From JACQGZ01 sp050695215 (GTDB lineage Bacteria; Sysuimicrobiota; Sysuimicrobiia; Sysuimicrobiales; Humicultoraceae): a DNA stretch of 64,000 bases. This document shows, in pieces, positions 15,559 to 24,449 of this stretch; position 1 is the first letter of the stretch; each line of letters starts with the position of its first letter. The stretch spans positions 1 to 64,000 of the forward strand of contig JBOGSD010000004.1 in the NCBI GenBank assembly GCA_050695215.1, read 5' to 3'. Below the pieces are notes generated by a model, which saw nothing but the letters and a program-made list of their open reading frames with translations, was not told where the DNA came from and searched no databases. The position numbers were made by a program, and so were the translations under genes.

Positions 15559-17960
15559 GCGCGGTACGAACAATTCGCAAGACTCGGGGGGTGGTGGGCG
15601 AGAACGTTCGCCGCGTCGACGGCACCCCCAAGGTCAAGGGGCTGTTTCAGTTCGGCAGCGACCTCTGGGCCGAGGGAATGCTGTGGGGGCACACGGTGCG
15701 CAGTCCCCACCCCTCCGCGCGCATCCGCTCGATCGACATCGCCAAAGCGGTCGCCACCCCAGGCGTCGCGGCCGTGCTGCTGGCCGCCGACGTCCCCGGC
15801 AAGAAAACCTACGGCTTGGAGTTTTCCGATCAGCCGGTGCTGGCCTGGGAGCGCGTGCGGTATGCCGGCGAGCCTGTGGCGATTCTCGCTGCGGTGGACT
15901 TAGAAACCGCACGGCGCGCCGCGGAAAAGATCGTCATGGACTACGAAGAGTTGTCGCCCGTTACCGACATGGAGGAGGCTCTCAGCCCCGACGCGCCGCG
16001 CGTACATGACTTCGGCAACGTGCTGCGCCACGTCCGCATCGAGCACGGCGATCCGGACGCCGAGGCCGAGGTCTGGGTGGACGGCTACTACGAAACGGGG
16101 ATGCAGGATCAGGCGATGTTGGGGCCCGAGTCCGGCATGGCGGTGCCGGCGGACGACGGCGGCGTCGACCTCTACGTGGCCACGCAGTGGCTGCACGTAG
16201 ACCGGGAGCAGATCGGGCCCTGTCTGAACCTGCCCCCGGACAAGGTCCGGCTGCACCTTTCCGGCGTCGGCGGGGCCTTCGGCGCGCGGGAGGACGTGAG
16301 CATGCAGATCCACGCCTGCATGCTGGCGCTGCGCACGGGCCGGCCGGTGAAGATCTCCTACGGCCGGGAGGAATCCTTCTACGGCCACGTGCACCGCCAC
16401 CCCGCCCGCATGTGGATGCGGCACGGCGCCCGGCGAGACGGCGCCCTGGTCAACGTCCACGCCCGCATCCTCCTCGACGGGGGGGCCTACGCCTCCTCGT
16501 CAGCGGCCGTCATCCACAACGCCGCCACCTTCGCCGCCGGACCGTATGAGGTCCCCAACGCACTGATCGAGGCGACCTGTGTCTACACGAACAACCCTCC
16601 CTGCGGCGCCATGCGCGCCTTCGGGGCGCTGCAGGCCGCGATCGGCTACGAGGCGCAGATGGATAAGCTGGCCCGGGCGCTGGGGATCGACCCCATCGAC
16701 CTGAGGCTCAAGGACGCGGTGTCGACGGGATCGGTTTTGCCGACGGGCCAGGTCCTCCGTGGGGCGGCGCCCGTGCGCGAGGTGATCCGGCGGTGCGCCG
16801 CCATCCCGCTACCGCCGCCAGCGCCGGCCGGGCGGCGCGACCCCCTTTCGCTGCCCGGTGGGGCCGGCAACGTCTCCCGCGGCGAGCGGCTCCGCCGCGG
16901 CGTCGGGTTTGCCTTGGGGTACAAGAACATCGGCTACAGCGGCGGTTTCGATGACTCCGCGGAGGCACGCGTGCGGCTCTTCGCCGGCTCCGGGGGGGCC
17001 ATCGCGGAGGTGCACAGCGCCGCGGCCGAGGTCGGCCAGGGCATCCAGACGATCCTGTTGCAGATCGCGCGGACGGAACTGGGTATCGAGCAGGTGGTCC
17101 TGCACCCTCCGGATACGAGCGTCGGATCGGCGGGGTCCACCTCGGCGTCCCGGCAGACGATGATGTCCGGGGGCGCCGTGCAACTGGCGTGCGCGGCGGT
17201 GCGCGATGAACTCTTCGCGCGGGCGCGCCGGCGCGCCGCGGGCACGGGACGCACCCTCCCCGACGACCTCTCCCTAGAGGGTGGCCAGGTGCTCTCGGGC
17301 GCGGACGTCGTCGGGCCGGTCGAGACGTTCTTGGAGACGCCGATCGAGCAGACGCGCGCCTATCATCACCGGCGGACGACGCCGCTTGACGCAAAGGGCC
17401 AGGGCGATCCGCACGTCTCTTTTGGGTTCGCGGCGGAGCGGGCGGTGGTCGAAGTAGATGAAGACCTGGGGCTGGTGCGCGTGGTGCAGATCGCCGCGGC
17501 CCAGGACGTCGGCCGCGCGCTCAATCCGCAGGGGGTGTACGGCCAGATCGAGGGCGGCACGGCGCAAGGGCTGGGCTTTGCCTTGATGGAGGAGATTCAG
17601 GTCCAGGACGGTCTGATCAAAAACGCCTCCTTCACCGACTACCTGATTCCTACGATCCTGGACATGCCGCCGGTCCTCTCCGTGCTGATTGAAGAGCCCG
17701 AGCCGGGTGTGCCCTTTGGGGCTAAGGGCGTGGGTGAGATGTCCATGATCGTCTCCACGCCGGCGATCCTCGCCGCCCTCCGCGACGCCACCGGCCGCGA
17801 ACTCAACCGCGCCCCGGTGCGCCCCGACGACCTGATCGGGCTCGCGCCTCCCGTCACTTCCGCCGGACCGCCGCCATCGCCCGACGTCCCCGGCCCCGAA
17901 CCTATCCCCGCGCTGCACGGCCTGACCGCGGGCCAAGAGAACCTCGGCGGCAGTGCATAG
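15555..17960 (+). CDS. Molybdenum hydroxylase large subunit, Mo-pterin binding (XdhA type)
   Basis: 801 residues. The small N-terminal domain (about residues 15-125) includes GTPKVKGLFQFGSDLW. The molybdopterin part has GVGGAFGAREDVSM, PPCGAMRAFGALQ (the conserved RAFG) and the catalytic glutamate in FGAKGVGEMSM near the C terminus. The CO-dehydrogenase AYxCSFR loop is absent, so it belongs to the xanthine dehydrogenase-like group that hydroxylates N-heterocycles with water. GTG start overlapping the deaminase stop by 4 bases. Exact substrate (hypoxanthine, xanthine or a relative) is inferred from context. Confidence 0.92.
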   Translation: MSAVRTIRKTRGVVGENVRRVDGTPKVKGLFQFGSDLWAEGMLWGHTVRSPHPSARIRSIDIAKAVATPGVAAVLLAADVPGKKTYGLEFSDQPVLAWERVRYAGEPVAILAAVDLETARRAAEKIVMDYEELSPVTDMEEALSPDAPRVHDFGNVLRHVRIEHGDPDAEAEVWVDGYYETGMQDQAMLGPESGMAVPADDGGVDLYVATQWLHVDREQIGPCLNLPPDKVRLHLSGVGGAFGAREDVSMQIHACMLALRTGRPVKISYGREESFYGHVHRHPARMWMRHGARRDGALVNVHARILLDGGAYASSSAAVIHNAATFAAGPYEVPNALIEATCVYTNNPPCGAMRAFGALQAAIGYEAQMDKLARALGIDPIDLRLKDAVSTGSVLPTGQVLRGAAPVREVIRRCAAIPLPPPAPAGRRDPLSLPGGAGNVSRGERLRRGVGFALGYKNIGYSGGFDDSAEARVRLFAGSGGAIAEVHSAAAEVGQGIQTILLQIARTELGIEQVVLHPPDTSVGSAGSTSASRQTMMSGGAVQLACAAVRDELFARARRRAAGTGRTLPDDLSLEGGQVLSGADVVGPVETFLETPIEQTRAYHHRRTTPLDAKGQGDPHVSFGFAAERAVVEVDEDLGLVRVVQIAAAQDVGRALNPQGVYGQIEGGTAQGLGFALMEEIQVQDGLIKNASFTDYLIPTILDMPPVLSVLIEEPEPGVPFGAKGVGEMSMIVSTPAILAALRDATGRELNRAPVRPDDLIGLAPPVTSAGPPPSPDVPGPEPIPALHGLTAGQENLGGSA

Positions 17961-17994
17961 CCATCCAGACCTCCCGATCACATAGGGATAGCGA

Positions 17995-18028
17995 TTGACA
18001 GCTTCATGGTATGATAGTTGGTAATACC
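17995..18028 (+). promoter_or_regulatory. Candidate promoter/operator of the MazEF-like pair
   Basis: A perfect TTGACA (17995-18000) precedes an inverted repeat GGTAT (18008-18012) and ATACC (18024-18028). TATGAT at 18010-18015 is only 9 bases from TTGACA, so the two cannot be one sigma-70 promoter. The repeat is a plausible antitoxin site 27 bases before the antitoxin ATG. Confidence 0.35.
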
Positions 18029-18054
18029 GCGTTGCCACAGGGGGCTCAACCGCA

Positions 18055-18294
18055 ATGAGATCGGCCAAGGTGGCCATCACGATGAGACAAGAGCTACTGA
18101 CACAGATTGACCGGTGGGTGGCAGAAGGCCGGTATCCGAACCGCAGCCAGGCGATCCAGGCCGCCGTCAGCGAAAAACTGGACCGCGCCTCCCGGACCCG
18201 CCTGTCGGAGGAAGTGGCGAAGCTCGACCCCGAAGAGGAACGGGCGCTGGCGGAAGAAGGCCTCACGGACGTCCCAGGGTGGCCTCCCTATTGA
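18055..18294 (+). CDS. Ribbon-helix-helix antitoxin (MazE/CopG-like)
   Basis: 79 residues. The opening AKVAITMRQELLTQIDRWVA and then PNRSQAIQAAVSEKL form a strand-helix-helix fold of ribbon-helix-helix repressors. The acidic tail (about residues 55-79) would bind the toxin. It overlaps the toxin gene, as in other mazEF-type pairs, and should repress its own promoter. Confidence 0.85.
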   Translation: MRSAKVAITMRQELLTQIDRWVAEGRYPNRSQAIQAAVSEKLDRASRTRLSEEVAKLDPEEERALAEEGLTDVPGWPPY

Positions 18295-18629
18295 GAAGAC
18301 GTATTTCCCGCGGAGATATCTTCTGGGCGGACCTGAACCCTGTGCGGGGTCATGAACAGGCGGGCCTCCGGCCCGTTCTCGTGATCAGCCACGATGTCTT
18401 CAACGCACGGTCGGGGACGGTAATCGCACTGGCCATCACCAGCCAGCCGCAACGCGCGGGTTTTCCTCTGACGATTCAACTGGAGAGCGTACGCTTGCCC
18501 AGGTCCTCGTGGATCAAGATCAGCCAGATCCGCACGCTTTCAACGGAGCGCTTGGATCGCCGCCTCGGGACCATCTCCGCTGAAGAACTAGACCGCATCG
18601 TTGAAGGGCTACTCGAACTGATCGTATAG
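18279..18629 (+). CDS. MazF-family endoribonuclease toxin
   Basis: About 116 residues. SRGDIFWADLNPVRGHEQAG then LRPVLVISHDVFN, IALAITSQPQRAG and SWIKISQIRTLSTERL are the PemK/MazF core; these toxins cut mRNA at short sequences. Start choice is open: GTG 18279 gives a 16-base overlap with the antitoxin, while TTG 18291 gives a 4-base TTGA overlap and about 112 residues. Partner of the ribbon-helix-helix protein encoded just upstream; a terminator hairpin follows. Confidence 0.87.
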   Translation: MASLLRRRISRGDIFWADLNPVRGHEQAGLRPVLVISHDVFNARSGTVIALAITSQPQRAGFPLTIQLESVRLPRSSWIKISQIRTLSTERLDRRLGTISAEELDRIVEGLLELIV

Positions 18630-18648
18630 TTCAGTGGATCGTAACGAC

Positions 18649-18668
18649 AACTCGGCCCGAGCCGAGTT
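18649..18668 (+). terminator. Terminator after the MazF-like gene
   Basis: AACTCGGC (18649-18656) and GCCGAGTT (18661-18668) form a perfect 8-bp stem with a CCGA loop. It lies 20 bases past the toxin stop and just before the methyltransferase start. Only a short TTT overlaps the stem end. Confidence 0.55.
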
Positions 18669-18689
18669 TACATCCGACATGATGTCCCC

Positions 18690-19883
18690 GTGAACTGCAT
18701 CTACTGCGACCAGATCCTCAGCGCCGACCCGGGCTACGCGCCCCGGTCTGCCGAGTTTGACCTCGGCTCGGAGGCGCCGCGCTGCGCCTGGCACTGGCGT
18801 TACGTTTGCGATCACTGCGGTGAGCCGGGCCACTTCATGGCGCGCTTCTACTGTCCTACCTCGGGCCGGCTCCTCTGCCGTGAGACCGGGGCCGTGGAAT
18901 TTCAGGACGGCGCCTTCTGGGCCTGGCAGTACTGGTGGACGCTGACCTGTCCGGAGTGTGGGCAACGTCACCACGCGTTGGATCGGGCTGAGTTCGAAGG
19001 CCGCCACCCCTGGCAGATCGATCCTCACGCCGGCCAGGCGCGGCGCTGGCTTTCCTCAGACCCGTACCTGTCGCGCTATCCACCCGCCCGGCTGGACCGC
19101 GTCCCGCTCGACGCGGTGACCGACGCGGACGTCGGCGCCAGCTGGAGCGCCAACGCCGCGACCTGGCTCGCCGGATACGACGAGCGCGGCGACCACACGC
19201 GCAAGTATCAGAGCGACCCGGTGCTCCTCGACGTCCTGGGAGAAGTGCGCGGGCTGCACATCCTCGATGCGGGCAGCGGGGGCGGGTACCTCTCCCGCCT
19301 GCTGGCCAGACGAGGGGCACACATGGTTGGCGTTGAAAACGCCCGTGCCATGCACGAGGCGGCGCTGGCAGAGTATAGTCGAGAGCCGCTGGGAATCGAG
19401 TTCCACCACGCCTCCATCTCGGCGATGCCTTTTCTCGATGACGCCTCATTCGATGCCGCGGTCGCCAACTTCGTGCTGATGGACGTGCGGGACTACGAGG
19501 GGGCCATCGCCGAGATCGCGCGCGTGCTGCGGCCTCGGGGTCTCTTCGTTGCCGTCATCTCCCCTTCGTCTTTTGAAGCCCGTTGGCACACTCCGGCCCC
19601 GGACTCACCGCGGCGCGAGGACCGCGCCGGGTGGATAGACGACGATTACTTTATCCGGCGCGCCGGCTACTCACAGTGGGGCGACCTCAAGCCCTTGCTC
19701 ACGTTTCACCGTCCGCTGCGCGACTACATCGCCGCCTGCAAACGTTCCGGCCTGCAACTGCGCGATCTGGAAGAACCGGAGATGTCAGACGAAGCCAAGC
19801 GGGAGTGGCCCGCCGCGGTGATCCGCCATCATGCCCGCGTCTCGTGGGCCTACGTGCTCAAGTTTGTGAAGGTGGATCTGTAA
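18690..19883 (+). CDS. SAM-dependent methyltransferase with Cys-rich N-terminal zinc-binding region
   Basis: 397 residues, GTG start. Residues 1-100 or so hold CxxC pairs (CIYC, CDHC, CPEC and single Cys residues near CPTSGRLLC), a likely zinc-binding module. The class I methyltransferase core follows from about residue 185: ILDAGSGGGYLSRLLARRG is the SAM-binding motif I, then VGVENARAM and FDAAVANFVLMDV. The combination resembles rRNA or protein methyltransferases with a zinc finger, but the C-terminal half reads like a general Methyltransf_11 enzyme. Substrate unknown. Its stop overlaps the ATG of the large ATPase gene by one base, so translation is coupled. Confidence 0.8.
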   Translation: MNCIYCDQILSADPGYAPRSAEFDLGSEAPRCAWHWRYVCDHCGEPGHFMARFYCPTSGRLLCRETGAVEFQDGAFWAWQYWWTLTCPECGQRHHALDRAEFEGRHPWQIDPHAGQARRWLSSDPYLSRYPPARLDRVPLDAVTDADVGASWSANAATWLAGYDERGDHTRKYQSDPVLLDVLGEVRGLHILDAGSGGGYLSRLLARRGAHMVGVENARAMHEAALAEYSREPLGIEFHHASISAMPFLDDASFDAAVANFVLMDVRDYEGAIAEIARVLRPRGLFVAVISPSSFEARWHTPAPDSPRREDRAGWIDDDYFIRRAGYSQWGDLKPLLTFHRPLRDYIAACKRSGLQLRDLEEPEMSDEAKREWPAAVIRHHARVSWAYVLKFVKVDL

Positions 19884-22800
19884 TGGAACCATCGGGGATC
19901 AAAGCCGCGGGCACTTTCGTCGGGCGGGGGCAGGAACTCGAGGCCCTGCTGGATGGGCTGACCGACGCCTTCGCCGGGCGGGGGCGCCTTTTCCTCGTCA
20001 GCGGCGAACCCGGGATCGGCAAGAGTCGCCTGGCGGACGAATTCGCCGCCCGCGCGCGGGAGCGCGGCGCTGTCGTTCTTTGGGGACGCTGTTGGGAGGC
20101 AGGCGGCGCGCCTGCCTTCTGGCCCTGGGTCCAGTCGATCCGCGCCTATCTGCGCCACCAATCCCGGGACGTCATCCGGGAGCAATTGGCAGCGGGCGCC
20201 GCCGACCTGGCGCAGATGCTGCCCGAGCTGCGGATGCTTCTGCCGGACGTCGTCGCGCCGCCATCTGTGGATCCCGACGGGGCCCGGTTCCGCCTCTTCG
20301 ACGCGACCACGACCTTTTTCCGGAACGCGGCAGCGCAGCAATCGCTGGTTCTCGTCCTCGACGACCTCCACGCCGCGGATGCGTCCTCGCTGCTACTGCT
20401 GCGTTTCGTCGCGCGCGAGCTGGCAGAGATCCCTCTGCTCATTGTCGGGGCCTATCGGGACCTGGAGGTCGGTCCCGATCATCCACTCAGCGAAACCCTC
20501 TCCCAGCTGATGCGGGAACAGGCCACGCGCCTGCTGCCCTTGACCGGACTGTCCCGCCCCGAAGCGGCGCGACTTATCGAGATCGCCGCCGGAGCGACGC
20601 CACCCGAGGCGCTGGTGGCGGCCCTGCATGCGCAGACGGACGGCAATCCTCTGTTCATGGGGGAGGTCGTCCGGTTCCTGGCCCACGAGGGCCGGCTGCC
20701 CGACGAGCCGTCTCCCGGCCTGGTTCGACTGGCCATTCCCCAGGAAGTACGCGACGTGATCGGCCGTCGGATCGCCCAACTGTCCGAGGAGTGCGGGTCG
20801 CTTCTGACGCTGGCGTCGGTGCTGGGCAGGGAGTTCCATCTCGAAGCGCTCAAGAGGATCAGCGCCCTGCGCACCGACGAGATGCTGGCCCTCCTCGACC
20901 AGGCCTCCGCCGCGCGGCTTGTGGTCGACATCCCTGGGGCGGTGGGCCGCCTCCGTTTCGCGCACGCCCTCATGCGTGAATCCTTGTATGAGTCCATCCC
21001 ACGGGCGCGGCGCGTCACGCTCCACCGGCAGGCCGGCGAAGTGCTGGAATCCCTCTACGCCCCCGAACTCGAGCCGCACCTCGCCGAACTGGCCCACCAC
21101 TTTCTCGAAGCCGCCCCCGGCGGCGCTACCGACGCGGCCCTGACCTACGCGCGCCGGGCGGCAGAGCGGGCCACCAGCCTGCTGGCATATGAGGAGGCTG
21201 TCCGCCTCTATCAGATGGCCATCCAGATCCTCGACGCGCCCGGGGCGGGGGACCAGCGCAGCCGGTGCGACCTGCTCCTGGCGTTGGGTGACGCCCAGAT
21301 GCGTACCGGCGACACTCCCACGGCGCAGGAGACATTCTTGCAAGCCGCGGCCCTCGCGCGGGAAGCGAGCTTGCCCGAATACCTGGCCCGAGCGGCCCTC
21401 GGCTACGGCGGCAGGTTTGTGTGGGAACGGGGGGACCGCCGCCTGCCTCCCCTCTTGGAGGACGCGCTCGCTCATCTGCCCGGGGTGGACAGCGTGCTGC
21501 GGGCGCGGTTGCTGGCGCGGCTGGCCGGAGGCCCACTGAGGCACGAACCGTCGGGAGAACGCAGGGCGGCGCTCAGTCTCCAGGCCCTCGAGATGGCCCG
21601 CCGTCTGGGGGATGCGGCCACACTCGCCTACGCCTTGGAATGCCGGGCCATCGCCATCTGGTCGCCGCGCAACCCGCACGAACGGCGCACCCTCGGGGCT
21701 GAATTGATTCGCGTGGCCGGCCCGGCGGGAGACAAGGAACGCGAGTTTCAGGGCCATTCCATCCGGTACGCCACGCTGTTGGAGTTGGGCGACATGCCTG
21801 GGGTTCATGCCGAGCAGGCGGCCATGGAACGATTGGCCGATGAGTTGCGCCAGCCGTCACATCAATGGTTCGCGGCGGTCAAATCGGCGGGCCTGGCGCT
21901 CCTGGCGGGGAGGCTGGATGAAGCGGAACGGCGCATCGAGCGGGCCCTGGCCCTGGGGGAGCGTGGGGGACAGCGTTTTGCGGTCCCCGCCTTCCGCCTC
22001 CAGACGTACATGCTGCGTCAGCAGCAGGGACGGCTGGCGGAGATCGAGGAGGCGGTCAGGCGATCGGTAGACGAGTACCCCAGCTTTACCATCTGGCGGT
22101 CCGTCCTCGCCCACCTTCAGGCGGAACTGGGCCGGCGGGCGAGTGCGCGGCAGGCCTTCGAACAGGTGGCGGGCGATAATTTCGGCTCATTTCCGGAAGA
22201 CGAGGTCTGGTCCTTGAGCCTGAGCTTTCTGGCCGAGGTAGCGGCGTTTCTCGGTGACAGAGAGCGGGCCGCGACACTCTATCAGCTCCTCCTGCCGTAT
22301 GCCGCGCAAAACACACTCAGCGCACCGGAGGGCAGCACGGGGTCGATCTCGCGGCCCCTGGGCATCCTGGCCTCGACGCTGCAGCGATGGGATGAAGCGG
22401 CCGGCCATTTCCAGGAGGCGCTTCAGATGAACGAACATATCGGCGCTCCCTCCTGGATGGCTCGTACGCAATACGATTACGCCCGCATGCTCCTGGCCCG
22501 CGATGGACCGGAAGACCGTGGCAGGGCCGCCGACCTTCTCACCCTCGCAGGGGCGACCTCCTCGGAGCTGGACCTGCATGCTCTCAGCAACCGGATCTCC
22601 CCAATCCTGGAGCAGCTGAGGGGGGTCGCGGCCCGCCCTTCGGCCCCGGCGCAAGACGCTGCGGTGATCTCGGGCGAGTTCCGGCGGGAAGGCGAATACT
22701 GGTCGATCAGTTACGGCACCGAGAGTTTCAGGCTGAAAGACTCAAAGGGGCTCCGATACATCGCCCGGCTCCTGGGCGAACCGGGCCGTGAGTTCCACTC

Positions 22801-23263
22801 GCTCGACCTCGTTGCCGCAGAGGCTCAACAAGAAGCCCTTCCTGCCCGATCGCCCGGGGAGCGGTTGGACGCACTCGGGCTGCACGCCGGGCTCGGGGAC
22901 GCAGGGGCCCTCCTGGATCCCCAGGCCAAAGCCGCCTACCGGCGCCGGCTGGACGAACTGGAAGACGATCTGCAGGAGGCGGAGGCGTGGAACGACCCTG
23001 AACGAGCAGCACGAATTCGTGAGGAGAAAGGCTTCCTGGCACGCGAACTCGCCGCGGCCGTGGGGATCGGCGGACGGGACCGCCGGGCAGCGTCGGCCTC
23101 CGAGCGGGCTCGCGTCAGTGTCACCCGGGCTATCAAAGGCGCCCTGTTGCGGATTGGAGAGCAAAGCCCCGGGCTCGGCCGCGATCTGGCGTCGACCGTC
23201 AAGACAGGCACCTATTGTTCCTATCGTCCGGATCCCCGGCTGCCTATCGCCTGGCGTCTCTGA
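19883..23263 (+). CDS. Large AAA/STAND-type signalling ATPase with TPR-like repeats and a conserved C-terminal module
   Basis: 1126 residues. N-terminal AAA_16 ATPase: Walker A GEPGIGKS at 41-48 and Walker B in LVLVLDDLHAADASS. Residues of about 480-900 form helical repeats of TPR type (for example SLQALEMARRLGDAATLAYA). The C-terminal part (about 930-1126) has GEYWSISYGTESFRLKDSKG and ends with a segment containing ERARVSVTRAIKGALLRI and VKTGTYCSYRPDPR. I recall this C-terminal module from other bacterial proteins with the same ATPase; there is no LuxR helix-turn-helix or cyclase domain. Probably a sensor or scaffold that oligomerizes on ATP. Ligand and output are unknown. Confidence 0.8.
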   Translation: MEPSGIKAAGTFVGRGQELEALLDGLTDAFAGRGRLFLVSGEPGIGKSRLADEFAARARERGAVVLWGRCWEAGGAPAFWPWVQSIRAYLRHQSRDVIREQLAAGAADLAQMLPELRMLLPDVVAPPSVDPDGARFRLFDATTTFFRNAAAQQSLVLVLDDLHAADASSLLLLRFVARELAEIPLLIVGAYRDLEVGPDHPLSETLSQLMREQATRLLPLTGLSRPEAARLIEIAAGATPPEALVAALHAQTDGNPLFMGEVVRFLAHEGRLPDEPSPGLVRLAIPQEVRDVIGRRIAQLSEECGSLLTLASVLGREFHLEALKRISALRTDEMLALLDQASAARLVVDIPGAVGRLRFAHALMRESLYESIPRARRVTLHRQAGEVLESLYAPELEPHLAELAHHFLEAAPGGATDAALTYARRAAERATSLLAYEEAVRLYQMAIQILDAPGAGDQRSRCDLLLALGDAQMRTGDTPTAQETFLQAAALAREASLPEYLARAALGYGGRFVWERGDRRLPPLLEDALAHLPGVDSVLRARLLARLAGGPLRHEPSGERRAALSLQALEMARRLGDAATLAYALECRAIAIWSPRNPHERRTLGAELIRVAGPAGDKEREFQGHSIRYATLLELGDMPGVHAEQAAMERLADELRQPSHQWFAAVKSAGLALLAGRLDEAERRIERALALGERGGQRFAVPAFRLQTYMLRQQQGRLAEIEEAVRRSVDEYPSFTIWRSVLAHLQAELGRRASARQAFEQVAGDNFGSFPEDEVWSLSLSFLAEVAAFLGDRERAATLYQLLLPYAAQNTLSAPEGSTGSISRPLGILASTLQRWDEAAGHFQEALQMNEHIGAPSWMARTQYDYARMLLARDGPEDRGRAADLLTLAGATSSELDLHALSNRISPILEQLRGVAARPSAPAQDAAVISGEFRREGEYWSISYGTESFRLKDSKGLRYIARLLGEPGREFHSLDLVAAEAQQEALPARSPGERLDALGLHAGLGDAGALLDPQAKAAYRRRLDELEDDLQEAEAWNDPERAARIREEKGFLARELAAAVGIGGRDRRAASASERARVSVTRAIKGALLRIGEQSPGLGRDLASTVKTGTYCSYRPDPRLPIAWRL

Positions 23264-23360
23264 CCTCACTGCACCAGGAAGCGAACGTCGTTCCCTGAAA
23301 TCTCACGCCTCTCCCGGTGGACATGACCGCGCGCACTCTTGACGTACGGGAGGAATGGTC

Positions 23361-23771
23361 GTGGTAGGTCGTGACACCCGCTACATCCTTGAGGCGTATC
23401 TGGAGTCTCACGACCCCGGGTACTATGCGGAAGACGCCGTCTATACCGTCGTCGCTTTGGACCAGCAGTTTCGCGGTCGGGAGGCGATCGCGACGATCCT
23501 CGATCTCTATTACCGGACCGCCTTTTCCCCAGTTTGGACAGAAATCCGCCATACCGTTATCGGCCTGGATGGTGGCCTCGCGGTCGTCGAGTTCACCTTC
23601 AACGGACGCCACGCGGCAAAATTCCTGAACGTACCCGCGAGTGGTCGGAGCGTGGAAGTTCCGATGGTCGGGATGTACGAGTTCAGGGATGGGAAGATCA
23701 CGAAGACCCGGCTCTACTACGACAGCGCGGATTTCCTGCGCCAGGTGGGGGCGGGAGCAGTGGGCCGGTGA
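23361..23771 (+). CDS. SnoaL/NTF2-like protein
   Basis: About 136 residues. The core (RYILEAYLESHDPGYYAEDA, FRGREAIATILDLYYR, GLAVVEFTFNGRH, VPMVGMYEFRDGKITKTRLYYD) is the cone-shaped NTF2-like fold of SnoaL and ketosteroid-isomerase relatives, which bind small hydrophobic molecules. Catalysis cannot be claimed. GTG 23361 is chosen because GGGAGG (23348-23353) stands 7 bases before it; an in-frame ATG at 23355 would be only 1 base from that site. Upstream of the cupredoxin gene on the same strand. Confidence 0.75.
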   Translation: MVGRDTRYILEAYLESHDPGYYAEDAVYTVVALDQQFRGREAIATILDLYYRTAFSPVWTEIRHTVIGLDGGLAVVEFTFNGRHAAKFLNVPASGRSVEVPMVGMYEFRDGKITKTRLYYDSADFLRQVGAGAVGR

Positions 23772-23881
23772 ACTCTCGCCTGATCCCACTGCACATTGTT
23801 CCGCAGTTTCTTACGCCTCTGTCCTCAGAAGACCGAGATGATCTGATGCGGGACACGAGACAGGCTGGAGGAGGGAGTCAG

Positions 23882-24430
23882 ATGGTAGGGAGACCGCTAC
23901 GAGTCCGCACGAACCGCCGGGTCATTGGGCGGCTGGTCATGATTGGCCTGCTGGGGGCGGGGATCTTGGGGTCAGCGCCCTCTGCATTTGCAAGCCATAC
24001 GGGGCTGCTCTTCGGGGCCTCCACGCGCCTCAACGTGATCATGACCGAGTATCAGTTCACGCCCTCCCGGATCACGCTGCAGGCGGGCCAGTCGGTCGAC
24101 ATCATCCTCGAGAACAAAGGCATCCTCTCCCACGTGTTCATGGTCTACCCCAAGCCCAAGACGCCTTACAAGGGCGTGGGGGACTGGTGGGAGTATGCGC
24201 TGGCCCAGACGTACTTCCAGGGCATCGGGGAGATCACCGTGCACACTCAGCGGGAGGTCACTGTGGACGCCACACGCGTCGCCGGAGTCTCGTTGGAGCC
24301 CGGCAAGCGGGTGACCCTGACCTTCACCCCGACGAAGAAGGGCACGTTCGAGATCGGCTGCCAGCTCTCTACGGCCGCGGGAACGACGCACTTCAAAGCC
24401 GGGATGGGCGGGCTCTTCGTCGTGAAGTAG
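23882..24430 (+). CDS. Secreted cupredoxin (blue copper) domain protein
   Basis: About 182 residues with a signal peptide (about 1-38; hydrophobic LVMIGLLGAGILG, cleavage near AFAS). One cupredoxin domain follows: LNVIMTEYQFTPSRITLQAG, then likely type 1 copper ligands H84 (ILSHVF), C160 (EIGCQ), H170 (TTHF) and M175 (AGM). The C-to-H spacing of nine residues is longer than in plastocyanin. It probably carries electrons or binds copper outside the membrane. GGAGGAGGGAG ends just before the chosen ATG; an earlier ATG at 23846 is possible. No oxidase gene lies nearby. Confidence 0.82.
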   Translation: MVGRPLRVRTNRRVIGRLVMIGLLGAGILGSAPSAFASHTGLLFGASTRLNVIMTEYQFTPSRITLQAGQSVDIILENKGILSHVFMVYPKPKTPYKGVGDWWEYALAQTYFQGIGEITVHTQREVTVDATRVAGVSLEPGKRVTLTFTPTKKGTFEIGCQLSTAAGTTHFKAGMGGLFVVK

Positions 24431-24449
24431 CCGGGCGAAGCGCTCTGAG

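Noticed and set aside
17995..18015. TTGACA plus TATGAT as one promoter
   Set aside because: Spacing is 9 bases, far from the 16-18 needed; listed only as possible separate elements.
20393..21808. Minus-strand open frame of 471 codons
   Set aside because: Antisense to the large signalling ATPase, no motif and biased composition.
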